A stretch of DNA of 64,000 bases from Blastocatellia bacterium (GCA_035275065.1 DATENM010000063.1:79689-143688); one strand, 5' to 3'; positions 8,963 to 17,185 are shown, counted from the stretch's first letter. Program-made: numbers and translations. Notes: generated from the sequence alone by a model not told the origin.

Positions 8963-9862
8963 TCAGGCGCGCGCGCATTCCCTTAGGCCAAGCGCTTCGA
9001 TCCACCTCATTATGGCTTTCAGCAATAAATCCTGGCTGAGGAGTGGCGTAAAGGTGTGGTCGGCAAATCTTACGAACACCACGTCCAGCCCGCGCGGCAG
9101 TCCCACCGCGAAAATTTCGTCACCCGCTTTCCGCAGCCGGTAGTTGTAGGCGATTTCATTTCCGTTTCGAAAGATGAGAATAATCTTTGTGCCCCGCTCA
9201 AGCAGGGCGCCAAGCTTCTCCTTCATGTTCTTATCCCGGTTCTCGTCGAGAAACAAGGTAATGTTTCCGTTGCTCGTGTGACTGCCCTTGCTCTCGGTTG
9301 CCGGCTGGCGATTGTCCGAGTTATTCCCTGAGTGTTTGAGCAGTAGCTTCTTGCGTAGTCGCTTTACCATTTGGCTCTCACCGGTGAAGACGCGCTTCCA
9401 TTTACGGGGGCTCAGGATACGGGAGAGATGATATCTAGCGGACTTCACGTAGATCCCTTCCATCAGCGCCAGGCTTTCCACTCGCAGGTCGCGGCTGGCG
9501 ACTTCGAGCGCGATCTGCGCGCCCATGCAAATTCCCATCAGCATGAACCTGGTCGCCCCGAGACGTTGGTTTAATACTTCGAACGCTTCGAGGGTGTCAT
9601 CGACGAACGTGCCCTTTGTCTCGCCGGCATGGTCATGGCTATCTCCGATTCCCCACACGTCGAACCGCAATACGTGGAACCCGCTGCGCTCCAGTTGGCG
9701 GGCGATCTTCACATAAAGCCGATTTGGCCCGACCCGGTGCAGGAGGCCGGCGTTCAGTAATAGCACGGCCGGAAGGTCCGCCCGCGGTACGTCGCCAACA
9801 GGTGTATGAAGGATGCCGACCAGCGTCCGCGTCTTTCCAAAGGTGATGATTTCTTCGCTCAT
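8963..9862 (-). CDS. Alpha/beta hydrolase with Cys at the nucleophile position
   Basis: A 299-residue alpha/beta-hydrolase-fold protein. The start is set at the ATG 9862-9860 because it follows GGGAGGAG and forms an ATGA overlap with the stop of the upstream gene; an in-frame extension to 9997 lies inside that gene and is not used. The nucleophile elbow reads LMGICMGAQIAL (G110-x-C112-x-G114), so Cys replaces Ser. Other fold elements fit: FHVLRFDVWGIGDS (oxyanion and Asp-rich region) near 62-75 and a C-terminal HTF in VRFADHTFTPLL. It resembles the serine-aminopeptidase-like hydrolases that occur in pairs in exosortase-associated exopolysaccharide loci, some of which also carry GxCxG. It probably acts on an acyl or thioester substrate in concert with the adjacent carrier-hydrolase fusion. 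Confidence 0.8.
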   Translation of the reverse strand: MSEEIITFGKTRTLVGILHTPVGDVPRADLPAVLLLNAGLLHRVGPNRLYVKIARQLERSGFHVLRFDVWGIGDSHDHAGETKGTFVDDTLEAFEVLNQRLGATRFMLMGICMGAQIALEVASRDLRVESLALMEGIYVKSARYHLSRILSPRKWKRVFTGESQMVKRLRKKLLLKHSGNNSDNRQPATESKGSHTSNGNITLFLDENRDKNMKEKLGALLERGTKIILIFRNGNEIAYNYRLRKAGDEIFAVGLPRGLDVVFVRFADHTFTPLLSQDLLLKAIMRWIEALGLRECARA

Positions 9863-10950
9863 TCGCTCCTCCCGGATAACCACGACGCAATGGCCTGGAC
9901 GGCACGCGCCGGAATGACGCCTTTGTGCCGGCGATCTTCCTTGAGCCAGATGCGATCTGATTCGCCCGCGATCACATAATCGAGCCTGGCCTCGCACTTT
10001 CGCAGAAAGGTGGCATACGCTTCGAGTTGCGGCTTTTCTGAGTTCGCCAGCAGGAGCATATCCGGCAACCTCCTGGAAGGAGTGGTTGAGAGAAGATCAA
10101 TCGCCGTCAACTCGTCGTAGAGTTCTTTTGTGATGGGGAAGCCGATCAATTCTGCGAAGCAATTCGGTAACTGCCGCTGCTCGTAGCCATTGAGCTCAGC
10201 GTTGGAGGCGAGCAAGTCATGGTGCGCGCGCAGGAGCGTCGCTATGTGGTCCGCGCCGTTCACGACCGGCTCCCAGAGCACGATGCCGGCCAGGTCATCG
10301 GCTTCCGCTCCGGCATTCAGTGCAAGGTTAGCGCCGATTCGCGCACCCACTAGATACACTTTCTGCACCCCTGTCTGAGCGCGCAGCATCTGGATGGCCT
10401 GACAAATGTCGTTCGTCCATTGTTTCAGCGTACCATCCGTAGCTTCGCCGCCGGAGTCGCCGCAGCCGTAATAGTCAAATCGTAGTGTGTCGCGCCCCGA
10501 ATCCGCCAGGTTTCTGGCGAGCTCTACGTACGTGCGATGAATTCGCATGTACTCCTGGCCCATCGGATAACACAGTATGACTCCCGATTTTCTTTCGTTC
10601 GACCCGGCGCAGTGTAAAGCGCCGAACAGACGCGCCTGATTCGGGCCAAAAAAACAGTACTCGGTAATCGGCTTGACGCTGTCGGGGTGCGTGCTCCGTA
10701 CTTTTGAGAGAAGGAGGTCTGTTTGGGTCGTGATGGTTCTGGCTTCGAAGAGATCGAGCAATGAGAGCTCAACTCCGAAGTCCTCGTATATCCAATTGAT
10801 TAACTCTGTACCTCGAAGAGAATCGCCCCCCCTTTCAAAATAGTCGTCGAAATTCCCGACTGAAACGCCGAGATTCTTCTCCCACAGGTGGGCCAGGCGG
10901 GCCTGATACTCGCCAGCCGTGCCAACCGAAATCTGAGCGGGTGTGCTCAT
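9859..10950 (-). CDS. Carrier-protein / alpha/beta-hydrolase fusion lacking a Ser nucleophile
   Basis: A 363-residue two-domain protein. Residues ~10-80 are a phosphopantetheine carrier domain: FERGGDSLRGTELIN places the modified Ser at 44. Residues ~95-360 form an alpha/beta hydrolase fold with RDTLRFDYYGCGDSGG near 153-168. The expected nucleophile elbow reads LVGARIGANLAL, with R204 where Ser or Cys should be, so the hydrolase half is probably not a classical esterase. It may bind or position a carrier-bound acyl chain. It overlaps by 4 bases with both neighbours (PAS protein upstream, alpha/beta hydrolase downstream), giving tight stoichiometric coupling. Domain calls are firm; the catalytic role is inferred. 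Confidence 0.85.
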   Translation of the reverse strand: MSTPAQISVGTAGEYQARLAHLWEKNLGVSVGNFDDYFERGGDSLRGTELINWIYEDFGVELSLLDLFEARTITTQTDLLLSKVRSTHPDSVKPITEYCFFGPNQARLFGALHCAGSNERKSGVILCYPMGQEYMRIHRTYVELARNLADSGRDTLRFDYYGCGDSGGEATDGTLKQWTNDICQAIQMLRAQTGVQKVYLVGARIGANLALNAGAEADDLAGIVLWEPVVNGADHIATLLRAHHDLLASNAELNGYEQRQLPNCFAELIGFPITKELYDELTAIDLLSTTPSRRLPDMLLLANSEKPQLEAYATFLRKCEARLDYVIAGESDRIWLKEDRRHKGVIPARAVQAIASWLSGRSE

Positions 10951-12455
10951 TTGGACAGCCTCTCGATTTCGATGGCGAATGAGAGTCGACGCGCAAACTC
11001 CTCGGCGAGCGCGCGATCCGCCGGCCCAAAATCACGTCGGGAAGATAAATTCGCACGCAGGAGTGTGAGCGCACCCAGATGTTGCCCACGAATCGTGAGC
11101 GGCGCCATCAAAACCGACTTGATACCCATGTCCAGCAGCTCTGACGCGCGTTCGCCGCGCGTTTCGCGTTCCGCGGCAAGGTCGAAGCCGGCTTCGACTA
11201 AACCAGTTGCCCGCACCGATTCGATGCTAAACTTTGTGTTCGGACCACCCACACTAAAGAAGCGAATTATCTTGTCCGCATCGGTTTTCAGCGTCTGAGA
11301 GATCGCATGGGCCAGATGAGCCGGCGGCAAGTCAACCGTCGCAAAATCCGCCAGGTAAGGTACGCTCAGGGTTAATGCCTCGCGGAGCATGGCGTCAAAG
11401 GGTTCGGTCGAGCCGAGCACTTTGCTGACGTGAGCCAGAAACCCCAAAGCCTCCTCCGGCCGTTTCCGGCTGGCGATGTATTTCAGCGCAACCGTCATCG
11501 GGTTCGGTTTCACGTCGGACGGCGTCTCGTCCCTTCTTAAAATCGCGAATCCGAAGTCTTCGTTGCGAGGCCAGGAGAACTCCGGAGTTGTACTGCTCGT
11601 TACCAGGCCCGACCCCGGCACCGGCACCGTGACGCAGCGGGTGTTGACAAAGCTGTCGTCACTCATCCTGGAGTTGGAGTAGATCATTACCGGAAGTTTC
11701 GCGCCGTCCTTGCGGAAGAGGGTGGCGCCGAAATTTACGAGGGGCGTCCCGCCGACCAGGTCCTCGAGCATCCCGTCGATTACCTTTTGGTCGGCGTGGA
11801 AACGCGCGATGTGCTGTCCGATATAAGTCTCGGGATCGTATCCCATGGACGCGAGCTCACACTTATTCGCGTACTTGATCAAGCCATCGCCGCCGACCAT
11901 GTGTAGACCGACAGGGGCGTTATCAAAGAAGTCCAGCAGCTCGGCATACAGCTCGCTGCGCTGTGCTGCCGTGAGCTCGAGTTGACGTTCCGCTACCGAC
12001 TGATCCTTCAGCGCCCCGACTTCGGCAACGTCAGGCCGCAAGTCCTCAGGATGAGGAAACGTGAAGCAGCGCACGCCGCGAAGAGTGCCGCCATCAATCT
12101 TCGCGTTCGCGTACAACAGCACCCGCTGGGGAGTGCCATCCCGACGCAACAGAGTAATATCATGTTCGACGACCGTCTCACCGGCAACCAGTTGGTCCAG
12201 AAGTGTCCGCACCCTGTCCGAATCGGCAAAGAACTCAGCCATGTGGTGGCCGATGTACTCATCTGCATGGTCGCTGTAACTGAGCAACTTCAATTCGGCG
12301 AGGTTCGTCCGGGTGATCGTTCCGTCAGGTCCCGTGACGTGCAGACCGATGGGGGCCGCATGAAAGTAATCGGAGAAGTCATTCAGCGCTTCTTCGTTAA
12401 TGGCCGATTCGCTTGCCAGCATATGGGTAAACTCCTTGGCGGCGCGGGTAATCAA
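10947..12455 (-). CDS. PAS-PAS-GAF domain protein
   Basis: A 502-residue soluble protein with two closely similar PAS domains (residues ~25-135, IGLHVTGPDGTITRTN; and ~170-280, VGLHMVGGDGLIKYAN). Both share the DYFHAAPIGLH / DFFDNAPVGLH pattern, pointing to an internal duplication. A GAF-type domain occupies ~340-500 (VSKVLGSTEPFDAMLREAL; SVLMAPLTIRGQHLGALTL). No kinase, GGDEF, DNA-binding or output domain is present. Its genes overlap by 4 bases with a carrier-hydrolase fusion on one side and an acyl carrier protein on the other. It is therefore made as part of the biosynthetic complex and may sense a ligand or redox state, or act as a scaffold. That a sensor with no output domain sits inside this operon is unusual. 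Confidence 0.85.
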   Translation of the reverse strand: MITRAAKEFTHMLASESAINEEALNDFSDYFHAAPIGLHVTGPDGTITRTNLAELKLLSYSDHADEYIGHHMAEFFADSDRVRTLLDQLVAGETVVEHDITLLRRDGTPQRVLLYANAKIDGGTLRGVRCFTFPHPEDLRPDVAEVGALKDQSVAERQLELTAAQRSELYAELLDFFDNAPVGLHMVGGDGLIKYANKCELASMGYDPETYIGQHIARFHADQKVIDGMLEDLVGGTPLVNFGATLFRKDGAKLPVMIYSNSRMSDDSFVNTRCVTVPVPGSGLVTSSTTPEFSWPRNEDFGFAILRRDETPSDVKPNPMTVALKYIASRKRPEEALGFLAHVSKVLGSTEPFDAMLREALTLSVPYLADFATVDLPPAHLAHAISQTLKTDADKIIRFFSVGGPNTKFSIESVRATGLVEAGFDLAAERETRGERASELLDMGIKSVLMAPLTIRGQHLGALTLLRANLSSRRDFGPADRALAEEFARRLSFAIEIERLSK

Positions 12456-12712
12456 ACGCGAAAGAACGTGTTGTGGATCACTCTTAACGAACTGAAATAT
12501 TGGGGCTGGACGAGCGCTTCCGGGATTTCCTGTCCGCGAATTTCCTCAATGTAGAGCAGGAAATTCACCATCTCTAGTGAGTCGAGCACGCCTTCATTGA
12601 TTAAATCGGTGTCCAGTCCTATCTCTACAATGTGTGGCTTTGTCAGTGCTACCCAATCTCGCAGCCTGGAAATGGTAACCATGTCGATGTTTCGTTCGTC
12701 ATCCCCTGACAT
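12452..12712 (-). CDS. Acyl carrier protein
   Basis: An 86-residue acyl carrier protein. INEGVLDSLEMVNFLLYIEE contains the phosphopantetheine attachment Ser at 45 in the DSL motif, and length is normal for a free-standing ACP. Helix 1 (ISRLRDWVALTKP) and the acidic recognition helix after the Ser are present. Either the first ATG or a second at codon 11 could be used; the first is kept because it overlaps the upstream di-iron oxygenase gene by 14 bases. The last 4 bases overlap the PAS-PAS-GAF gene. It probably carries the acyl intermediate made by the KASIII-like enzyme, oxidised by the AurF-like enzyme, or activated by the FAAL. Confidence 0.88.
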   Translation of the reverse strand: MSGDDERNIDMVTISRLRDWVALTKPHIVEIGLDTDLINEGVLDSLEMVNFLLYIEEIRGQEIPEALVQPQYFSSLRVIHNTFFRV

Positions 12713-13577
12713 ATACCTCTCCCGTGAGTAAATTTTGGCTTCGGAAAAACCGCAAAGTTTTCGCGAGCACCCGTTGATGAAACTCTCCTCGTGAAGGGTC
12801 TCGAATCAACTCTCGGCGCAGTTCGTAGGCATCGCTCAAGCCCGCATCGCGGTAAACGCTGGGGTTGTAGAAAGACTGCAAGTAGAACTCTGCGTACCGT
12901 CGCAGGTAGCTTGCAATCTTTCGCAGCGCCTCCTCGGGATGTTTCTTAGCTATGCGCTCGTACATCGCCGCGACGACCCGCTGCCCCATGGCGATGTGCC
13001 GGTTTTCGTCTTCGTGATGCACTCGGTTGATTTGCCTGACGATTGGCGGCAGGTTTTCGTCCGCCATCATGCGCAGGTTGTAGAAGTCGCCGATCTGTTC
13101 AGTGATGAGTATCTGCGCGAAGGCGATGAAGGATTTGATCTCTTCATCGGTGAAGGCGGGAAACTGCACCTTCTGAGTGGAGTAGATTTTTCCGCCATAG
13201 CGTTTACAAAATTCGGCGAAGAACCACATATGCTTATTCTCTTCGTCGAGGAAGTGGTGAAAATATTCTGACTCCGTTTCGTAACCGGGGTTGTGGATGC
13301 ACGAAAGAACCTGGAGCATCAAATCCCGAATGCCATGGACATTGAAGCTGAAGAAGTTGATCAGTTCCCAGCGGCTCAATTTCCAAAGTTGTTCCTCGTT
13401 AAGGTTGCTTGTGTGACGCGTGCCATGGAGCGACAAAAGATCCGCACTCATCCAAAGACCGTCTTCGGGGAGTGGCGCGGGCCACTCGAAGACCTTATAT
13501 GGATCGTAGGCGTGCTCCACTGACAGGTTAGAGAGGCAACGGAGGAGGTCTTTCAAATTGGTTCCGGTAATAGTCAT
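12699..13577 (-). CDS. AurF-like di-iron oxygenase
   Basis: A 292-residue helical protein with the ligand pattern of AurF-type p-aminobenzoate N-oxygenases and related di-iron enzymes. Likely ligands are E71 (SRWELINFF), E113..H116 in FLDEENKHMWFF, E160 (LITEQIGDF) and E191..H194 in HHEDENRHIAMG. The family uses O2 at a mu-oxo di-iron centre to oxidise amines or other groups, sometimes on carrier-bound substrates. It lies directly upstream of an ACP gene (14-base overlap) and 12 bases downstream of a KASIII-like gene, suggesting it oxidises an ACP-bound intermediate. The exact reaction is unknown. Confidence 0.85.
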   Translation of the reverse strand: MTITGTNLKDLLRCLSNLSVEHAYDPYKVFEWPAPLPEDGLWMSADLLSLHGTRHTSNLNEEQLWKLSRWELINFFSFNVHGIRDLMLQVLSCIHNPGYETESEYFHHFLDEENKHMWFFAEFCKRYGGKIYSTQKVQFPAFTDEEIKSFIAFAQILITEQIGDFYNLRMMADENLPPIVRQINRVHHEDENRHIAMGQRVVAAMYERIAKKHPEEALRKIASYLRRYAEFYLQSFYNPSVYRDAGLSDAYELRRELIRDPSRGEFHQRVLAKTLRFFRSQNLLTGEVYVRG

Positions 13578-13589
13578 GTCTCTCAGATT

Positions 13590-14642
13590 TCAGTTATTGT
13601 TGCCACCGTTTTCGCCGCGTCGCTGTAAGCAGAGAACGGAAGTCGCAGTGATAGAGTCAGCCATGAGGAAGATCATATCTCCCGCCCTAAACGCTCCCTC
13701 GACCTCAAGATCTTTCAAGTTGATCAGCACGTCACCCGCCACCGCGTGCGCAAACCTGCCGATGTTTCCGAAGCAGCCGGCTTCGTTCGGGAATCCGCAT
13801 AGCCTAAGGAACATCTTGGAAACTTCCCGGCTATAGTTATTGGTGATAACTCTGGCGAAATCGACGGGTTGAAGACCCAAACTTTCCCTGGCCCGTTTGG
13901 CTGCGCAGCGAATGACGTTGAATTTTTCCATGGCATACGACGCCGGTTCCAACGATTTGGCGTCGATTAAACCAGCCGAGTTATGATGCCCGATGTAGCG
14001 GATGCCATAAGGCCCAACGCCCGGGCGCGAAACCAGGCAGCTTAATGAAACATCGCTCTTAACCGACATATCCTGGAACATCATTCTCCCGCCATATCTT
14101 CGGGACGCCTTATCGACTGACGCAACCAGCACGTGCTCTGTTTCTCCGACCTCGATCAGGGCGGTCGCTATGCGTAAGGCGGCCACGATGTTGGCGCAGT
14201 TGGAGATAGAAATGTGAATCGGAACCGCATTGTCCAGACCCAGGTCGAGAAGCAAGCGGTTTACCTCTGTCGAATTCACCATCTCGTCGCGGTCGAAGCT
14301 TTCGGCCACATAAAGGCAAACCCCGATTTTATCTCGCTCGATTCCGGACGCCTCCAACGTCTGAGCGGCAGCATGCCGAGCTAATGCGCGCATCGATAGA
14401 TCGCTCTCCGCGTAGGACTGGAAGCCCCCCAGCTTGTAGAGTTGCAGTTTTCTCGGGTTGTCTCGTAAGAAGTCGAGCTCTTCAATCGGTTTGAACGCCC
14501 CCAGGTAATAGGCGATGCTCAGGATTGACGCCATCTCGCCGTTGCGTGGCCTCGTTAAGGCTTTGTCAAATGTAGGACTAATACTCACGGCTCGGTACCC
14601 CGCCCGGAGAGACGCTCTGTGGATCGCGAGCAAATCGTTCAT
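13590..14642 (-). CDS. KASIII-like (thiolase-fold) condensing or acyl-transferring enzyme
   Basis: A 350-residue thiolase-fold protein similar to 3-oxoacyl-ACP synthase III. The active-site Cys is C149 in ISISNCANIVAALRIA. The position of the usual HQAN histidine reads VITNNYSREV (N268/N269), so the catalytic His is lost. The Asn of the third motif is kept in CFGNIGRFAHAVAGD (N293). KASIII relatives with altered His/Asn residues are known to work as acyl transferases making esters or amides instead of condensing enzymes, so such a role is likely here. It is 12 bases upstream of the AurF-like gene and 43 bases downstream of the MOSC gene, and the free ACP nearby is a plausible partner. Confidence 0.83.
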   Translation of the reverse strand: MNDLLAIHRASLRAGYRAVSISPTFDKALTRPRNGEMASILSIAYYLGAFKPIEELDFLRDNPRKLQLYKLGGFQSYAESDLSMRALARHAAAQTLEASGIERDKIGVCLYVAESFDRDEMVNSTEVNRLLLDLGLDNAVPIHISISNCANIVAALRIATALIEVGETEHVLVASVDKASRRYGGRMMFQDMSVKSDVSLSCLVSRPGVGPYGIRYIGHHNSAGLIDAKSLEPASYAMEKFNVIRCAAKRARESLGLQPVDFARVITNNYSREVSKMFLRLCGFPNEAGCFGNIGRFAHAVAGDVLINLKDLEVEGAFRAGDMIFLMADSITATSVLCLQRRGENGGNNN

Positions 14643-14685
14643 GGGTGCTCAGAGCCGGAACAAAAGTGTTCCAACCCCAGAGCAT

Positions 14686-15279
14686 TTATTGATGTTCGGA
14701 ATATGACGCTTGCCTTGGCCTCTTCCACCCGAGTTTTCGTGCCCAGCCACCAAGCAGGGCGCGACCTTGCTTCAGAAACCGTCGGGCGTGATGTGAAGAA
14801 ACGCTGGTTAACTGGCGCACTACGTTTCGGGTCAAAACCACTTCGCAGCCTACTGTGACGTCGCCGGACCGCCTCACGCGGCATATGACTCCTCCGCGCC
14901 ATTCCGGTGTCAGTGCCGCCTTGAGCCCGGGATAGGCTTGCTCCATCACTTTACAAGGGCGTGTTTCACCGCTAATTGTCAAAACAGCGTCCCCAATTGT
15001 CAAGTCGTATCCGATCTTATTTCGGAGATCGATGCCATCAACGAAGAGATTGGCGCGCCTGGTCGTCCACGGCAGATCGGCTACGCCAAGCTCCAAGCAG
15101 GCCGCTTCCCAGGCATGGCGGGTAATGACGGTAGCCTGTCTCCGCCCAGGTTGCCCTCGAGCGTCGCTGTTCACGCCCGTTTCTACCGTGATTCGGGCGG
15201 CCACGGCCTCCTCCATCGGTGCATGACGAACCGGCCGCGTGGCGATACCGAGAAGTAGTCCTTTGTGGCTCATAGACAT
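14686..15279 (-). CDS. MOSC-domain protein
   Basis: A 197-residue protein made almost entirely of a MOSC domain, the C-terminal beta-rich module of molybdenum cofactor sulfurases and YiiM/mARC-type proteins. Features seen: GIATRPVRHAPMEE at the N-terminus, GVNSDARGQPGRRQATVITR near 35-54 and ISGETRPCKVMEQ near 105-117 with the conserved Cys. The family binds Mo cofactor or sulfur-carrier ligands. The last ~45 residues are Lys/Arg-rich. It sits inside the biosynthetic run, 43 bases upstream of the KASIII-like gene. Its function in this pathway is unknown; a sulfur-transfer or reductive step is only a guess. Confidence 0.8.
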   Translation of the reverse strand: MSMSHKGLLLGIATRPVRHAPMEEAVAARITVETGVNSDARGQPGRRQATVITRHAWEAACLELGVADLPWTTRRANLFVDGIDLRNKIGYDLTIGDAVLTISGETRPCKVMEQAYPGLKAALTPEWRGGVICRVRRSGDVTVGCEVVLTRNVVRQLTSVSSHHARRFLKQGRALLGGWARKLGWKRPRQASYSEHQ

Positions 15280-15401
15280 TTGGGTAACCAGGAGGCTGAG
15301 GGAACGCCGCCGCCGCGCAGGCTACCCGTAGTCGCCTGCGGTGGCGTCAGTCCTTGTCAATTGCTCGCCGACTTCTACCTGGCAGAGCCGCTACGGACGA
15401 T

Positions 15402-16364
15402 CTAACCGGCCGCGCCGAAGTTGAACTTTGAGGCGATCTCAAGCAGGGTGTTCGACAAGATGTTCGTCGCTTCGACTAAAATGCCGATACGGTCATTCAC
15501 CCCCAGAATTAGCGTGCCCACGTGGTTGTGCCCGTCATAAAGCTCCCAGCCCGCGACATTGCGCCCGGTGTCGAGGCCGAACGGTCGGATGTATGAGCCG
15601 TCGGCGGGGGAAGATGCTTGCGCCAGCGAGAAGGGGTGGTCCTGAGCGCCTTTGGAAAGTTCTGCGGCGTTCATCCCTGACCGCTGTAATAAGTCTGACG
15701 CTTGAGCAGGAGTAAGGGACGCCGGGCCAGTGCTTACCGTAGGCTGGTCGCCGGGAGTTCCCGGGGAGATGACCATCCATGATTGGGGTCCCCGGCCCGG
15801 TGAAAGCTGCTGCGAAATCTGCGAGAGCAAGGTCGCCGTCGACTGTACTGCTGATTGCGGGGAGAACTGTGGCGAGAACTGTGCCGAGAGCTGTGCTGAA
15901 ACCTGCGGCGAAGCCTGCGGCGAAAACTGCGGTGAGGCCTGTGGTATTTGAATGGTCTGAAACGCTTGTGCCATTCCCACGACGCCAGACGCTTGGCCGG
16001 GAAACGCCGGCGAGACCTGTCCCAGCAACAGGCCATAGTTAGGGCTTGCCTGCACGGACGCCTGACGGAAGGGCAGGCCGAACGAGTTTCCGAAAGGAGA
16101 CTGACGGAGGCCCCCGCCGGTCAGGAAGTTCTTGTAGAGCTTGGGCTGATTTCCCAAGTCGGCAATGGAGATTAATAGTGTACTTCCGGACGGGCCGCCA
16201 TAAGCCACAAAGACTTCATTCGTATTCAACTCGCGGTGGGTTAGTAAAGTCGTCGAACGCCGCTCGAAGCCAGGCACGTTGGCAGGAAGAAGCGCCTCCA
16301 GCGGAGACGGATTAGGATTAGGTTGTTTCTTATCCTGGCGTTGTGATTGCTCGGGCTTTTTCAT
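15402..16364 (-). CDS. Unrecognised protein with Gln/Ser/Pro/Ala repeats
   Basis: A 320-residue protein I do not recognise. The first 30 residues are Lys/Gln/Pro-rich and hydrophilic. Residues ~35-80 form a compact beta-like segment (STTLLTHRELNTNEVFVAYG). Residues ~100-180 are a low-complexity tract of tetrads such as QASPQFSPQASPQVSAQ. The C-terminus (~225-320) looks structured again, with LTPAQASDLLQRSGMNAAEL and DGHNHVGTLILGVNDRIGIL. No signal peptide, Cys or membrane helix. It lies alone between two operon segments of the biosynthetic locus, with 122 bases to the MOSC gene. It could be a structural or scaffold protein of the pathway; no function is claimed. Confidence 0.7.
   Translation of the reverse strand: MKKPEQSQRQDKKQPNPNPSPLEALLPANVPGFERRSTTLLTHRELNTNEVFVAYGGPSGSTLLISIADLGNQPKLYKNFLTGGGLRQSPFGNSFGLPFRQASVQASPNYGLLLGQVSPAFPGQASGVVGMAQAFQTIQIPQASPQFSPQASPQVSAQLSAQFSPQFSPQSAVQSTATLLSQISQQLSPGRGPQSWMVISPGTPGDQPTVSTGPASLTPAQASDLLQRSGMNAAELSKGAQDHPFSLAQASSPADGSYIRPFGLDTGRNVAGWELYDGHNHVGTLILGVNDRIGILVEATNILSNTLLEIASKFNFGAAG
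15852..15944 (-). repeat. In-gene short tandem repeats coding SPQ/SAQ tetrads
   Basis: About 93 bases of 12-base degenerate units encoding residues 141-171 of the orphan protein: alternating ASPQ, FSPQ, VSAQ, LSAQ and FSPQ tetrads. The units differ at several bases, so they are not a recent perfect expansion. On the opposite strand the same units give a frame with Cys every fourth residue. Confidence 0.7.
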
Positions 16365-16539
16365 TGGATTCCTCCGTTCTTTCTGTGAATAAGGACCACG
16401 CGACCCAAGCGATGGTTGCTCAAGTGAGCAGCACTTTAAGGACTTTGAGGCTGAGACTCCGGATGTGAAACGCGACTTGAGTTTCTCGTGCTCCTCTTTT
16501 GGTGGACATTCCAGACCTCCAATGCGAGGTGTGAGATTT

Positions 16540-16803
16540 TTAACAGTCTGTTTGCAGGCTGACCTCCACAGTGTGCAGTACTAATTGCAAAATGTCAACG
16601 AGAAGTGTAACCCGATCAGGGCGGTTGCGAAGTCGACTCAGCGACGCAGAATGAGCTTCAGTGCCTCTTCGAGCCTGGGCTTGGAGCGTCTCCAACACTT
16701 CTCCCAGGCGGTTGCAGAGATGCGTCGTGAAGGCATCGGAAGGGCGCGGCTCACCAGAGAGAACCCCGCACGGGCCGATCCTCGCGGCGCAACCGGCGGA
16801 CAT
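16540..16803 (-). CDS. Possible small hypothetical protein
   Basis: An 87-codon frame following the carrier-protein gene on the same strand. The C-terminal part reads as two amphipathic helices (NRLGEVLETLQAQARRG and RVTLLVDILQLVLHTVEVSL). No ribosome binding site is convincing for the ATG at 16803 or for a start inside the carrier gene, and no family is recognised. It may be a short real gene or chance; it is the only frame with protein-like composition between 16365 and 16831. The rest of that interval (16365-16539) holds no recognisable gene and must contain the promoter of the repeat-rich protein. Confidence 0.25.
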   Translation of the reverse strand: MSAGCAARIGPCGVLSGEPRPSDAFTTHLCNRLGEVLETLQAQARRGTEAHSASLSRLRNRPDRVTLLVDILQLVLHTVEVSLQTDC

Positions 16804-16831
16804 GCGTGATCCATCCGACACGCCCTGGCGG

Positions 16832-17185
16832 CTACCCAGGTGCGACTTCATCAACGTTCATGTCGGCGAGTTCTCGGACCCGCTTCGCCGCCTGCACCAG
16901 CGACTGCGACGCGACTGATGTCGACGGCTGCCGCCGCAGCTGCCCCCTGGCCTGCTGCAAACGCGGAGCGATGAACAGCGCGAGGCTCGACGGGCTCGTG
17001 CTCGTCGTCATCGCCTCCATGATGTCGACATTCAGGAGGTCGTAGATACACGAGACGGCTTCGGCCAACGCCAGCGAATCGCCGCCGAGGTCGCCGAAGA
17101 AATCATCTCCGGGCCGCACCATCTCGATACCAAGCACGCGCCGATACACTTCGCACACAAGGTCGGTGATCGCCTCGTTCAACAC
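16832..17185 (-). CDS. Carrier protein (PCP/ACP type)
   Basis: A 117-residue carrier protein. FFGDLGGDSLALAEAVSCIY places the phosphopantetheine Ser at 37. The start is set at GTG 17185-17183, preceded by AAGGAAGGA; the longer in-frame ORF to 17389 overlaps the SnoaL-like gene and reads as non-protein-like sequence. After the ~80-residue carrier fold, a ~35-residue Arg/Ser-rich tail follows. It is the last clear gene of the FAAL operon, overlapping the SnoaL-like gene by 7 bases, and is the natural acceptor for the acyl-adenylate made by the FAAL. Confidence 0.85.
   Translation of the reverse strand: MLNEAITDLVCEVYRRVLGIEMVRPGDDFFGDLGGDSLALAEAVSCIYDLLNVDIMEAMTTSTSPSSLALFIAPRLQQARGQLRRQPSTSVASQSLVQAAKRVRELADMNVDEVAPG

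Noticed and set aside
9863..9997. N-terminal extension of the Cys-nucleophile hydrolase
   Set aside because: It lies within the upstream gene, is Arg-rich and not protein-like; the ATG at 9862 has a strong ribosome binding site.
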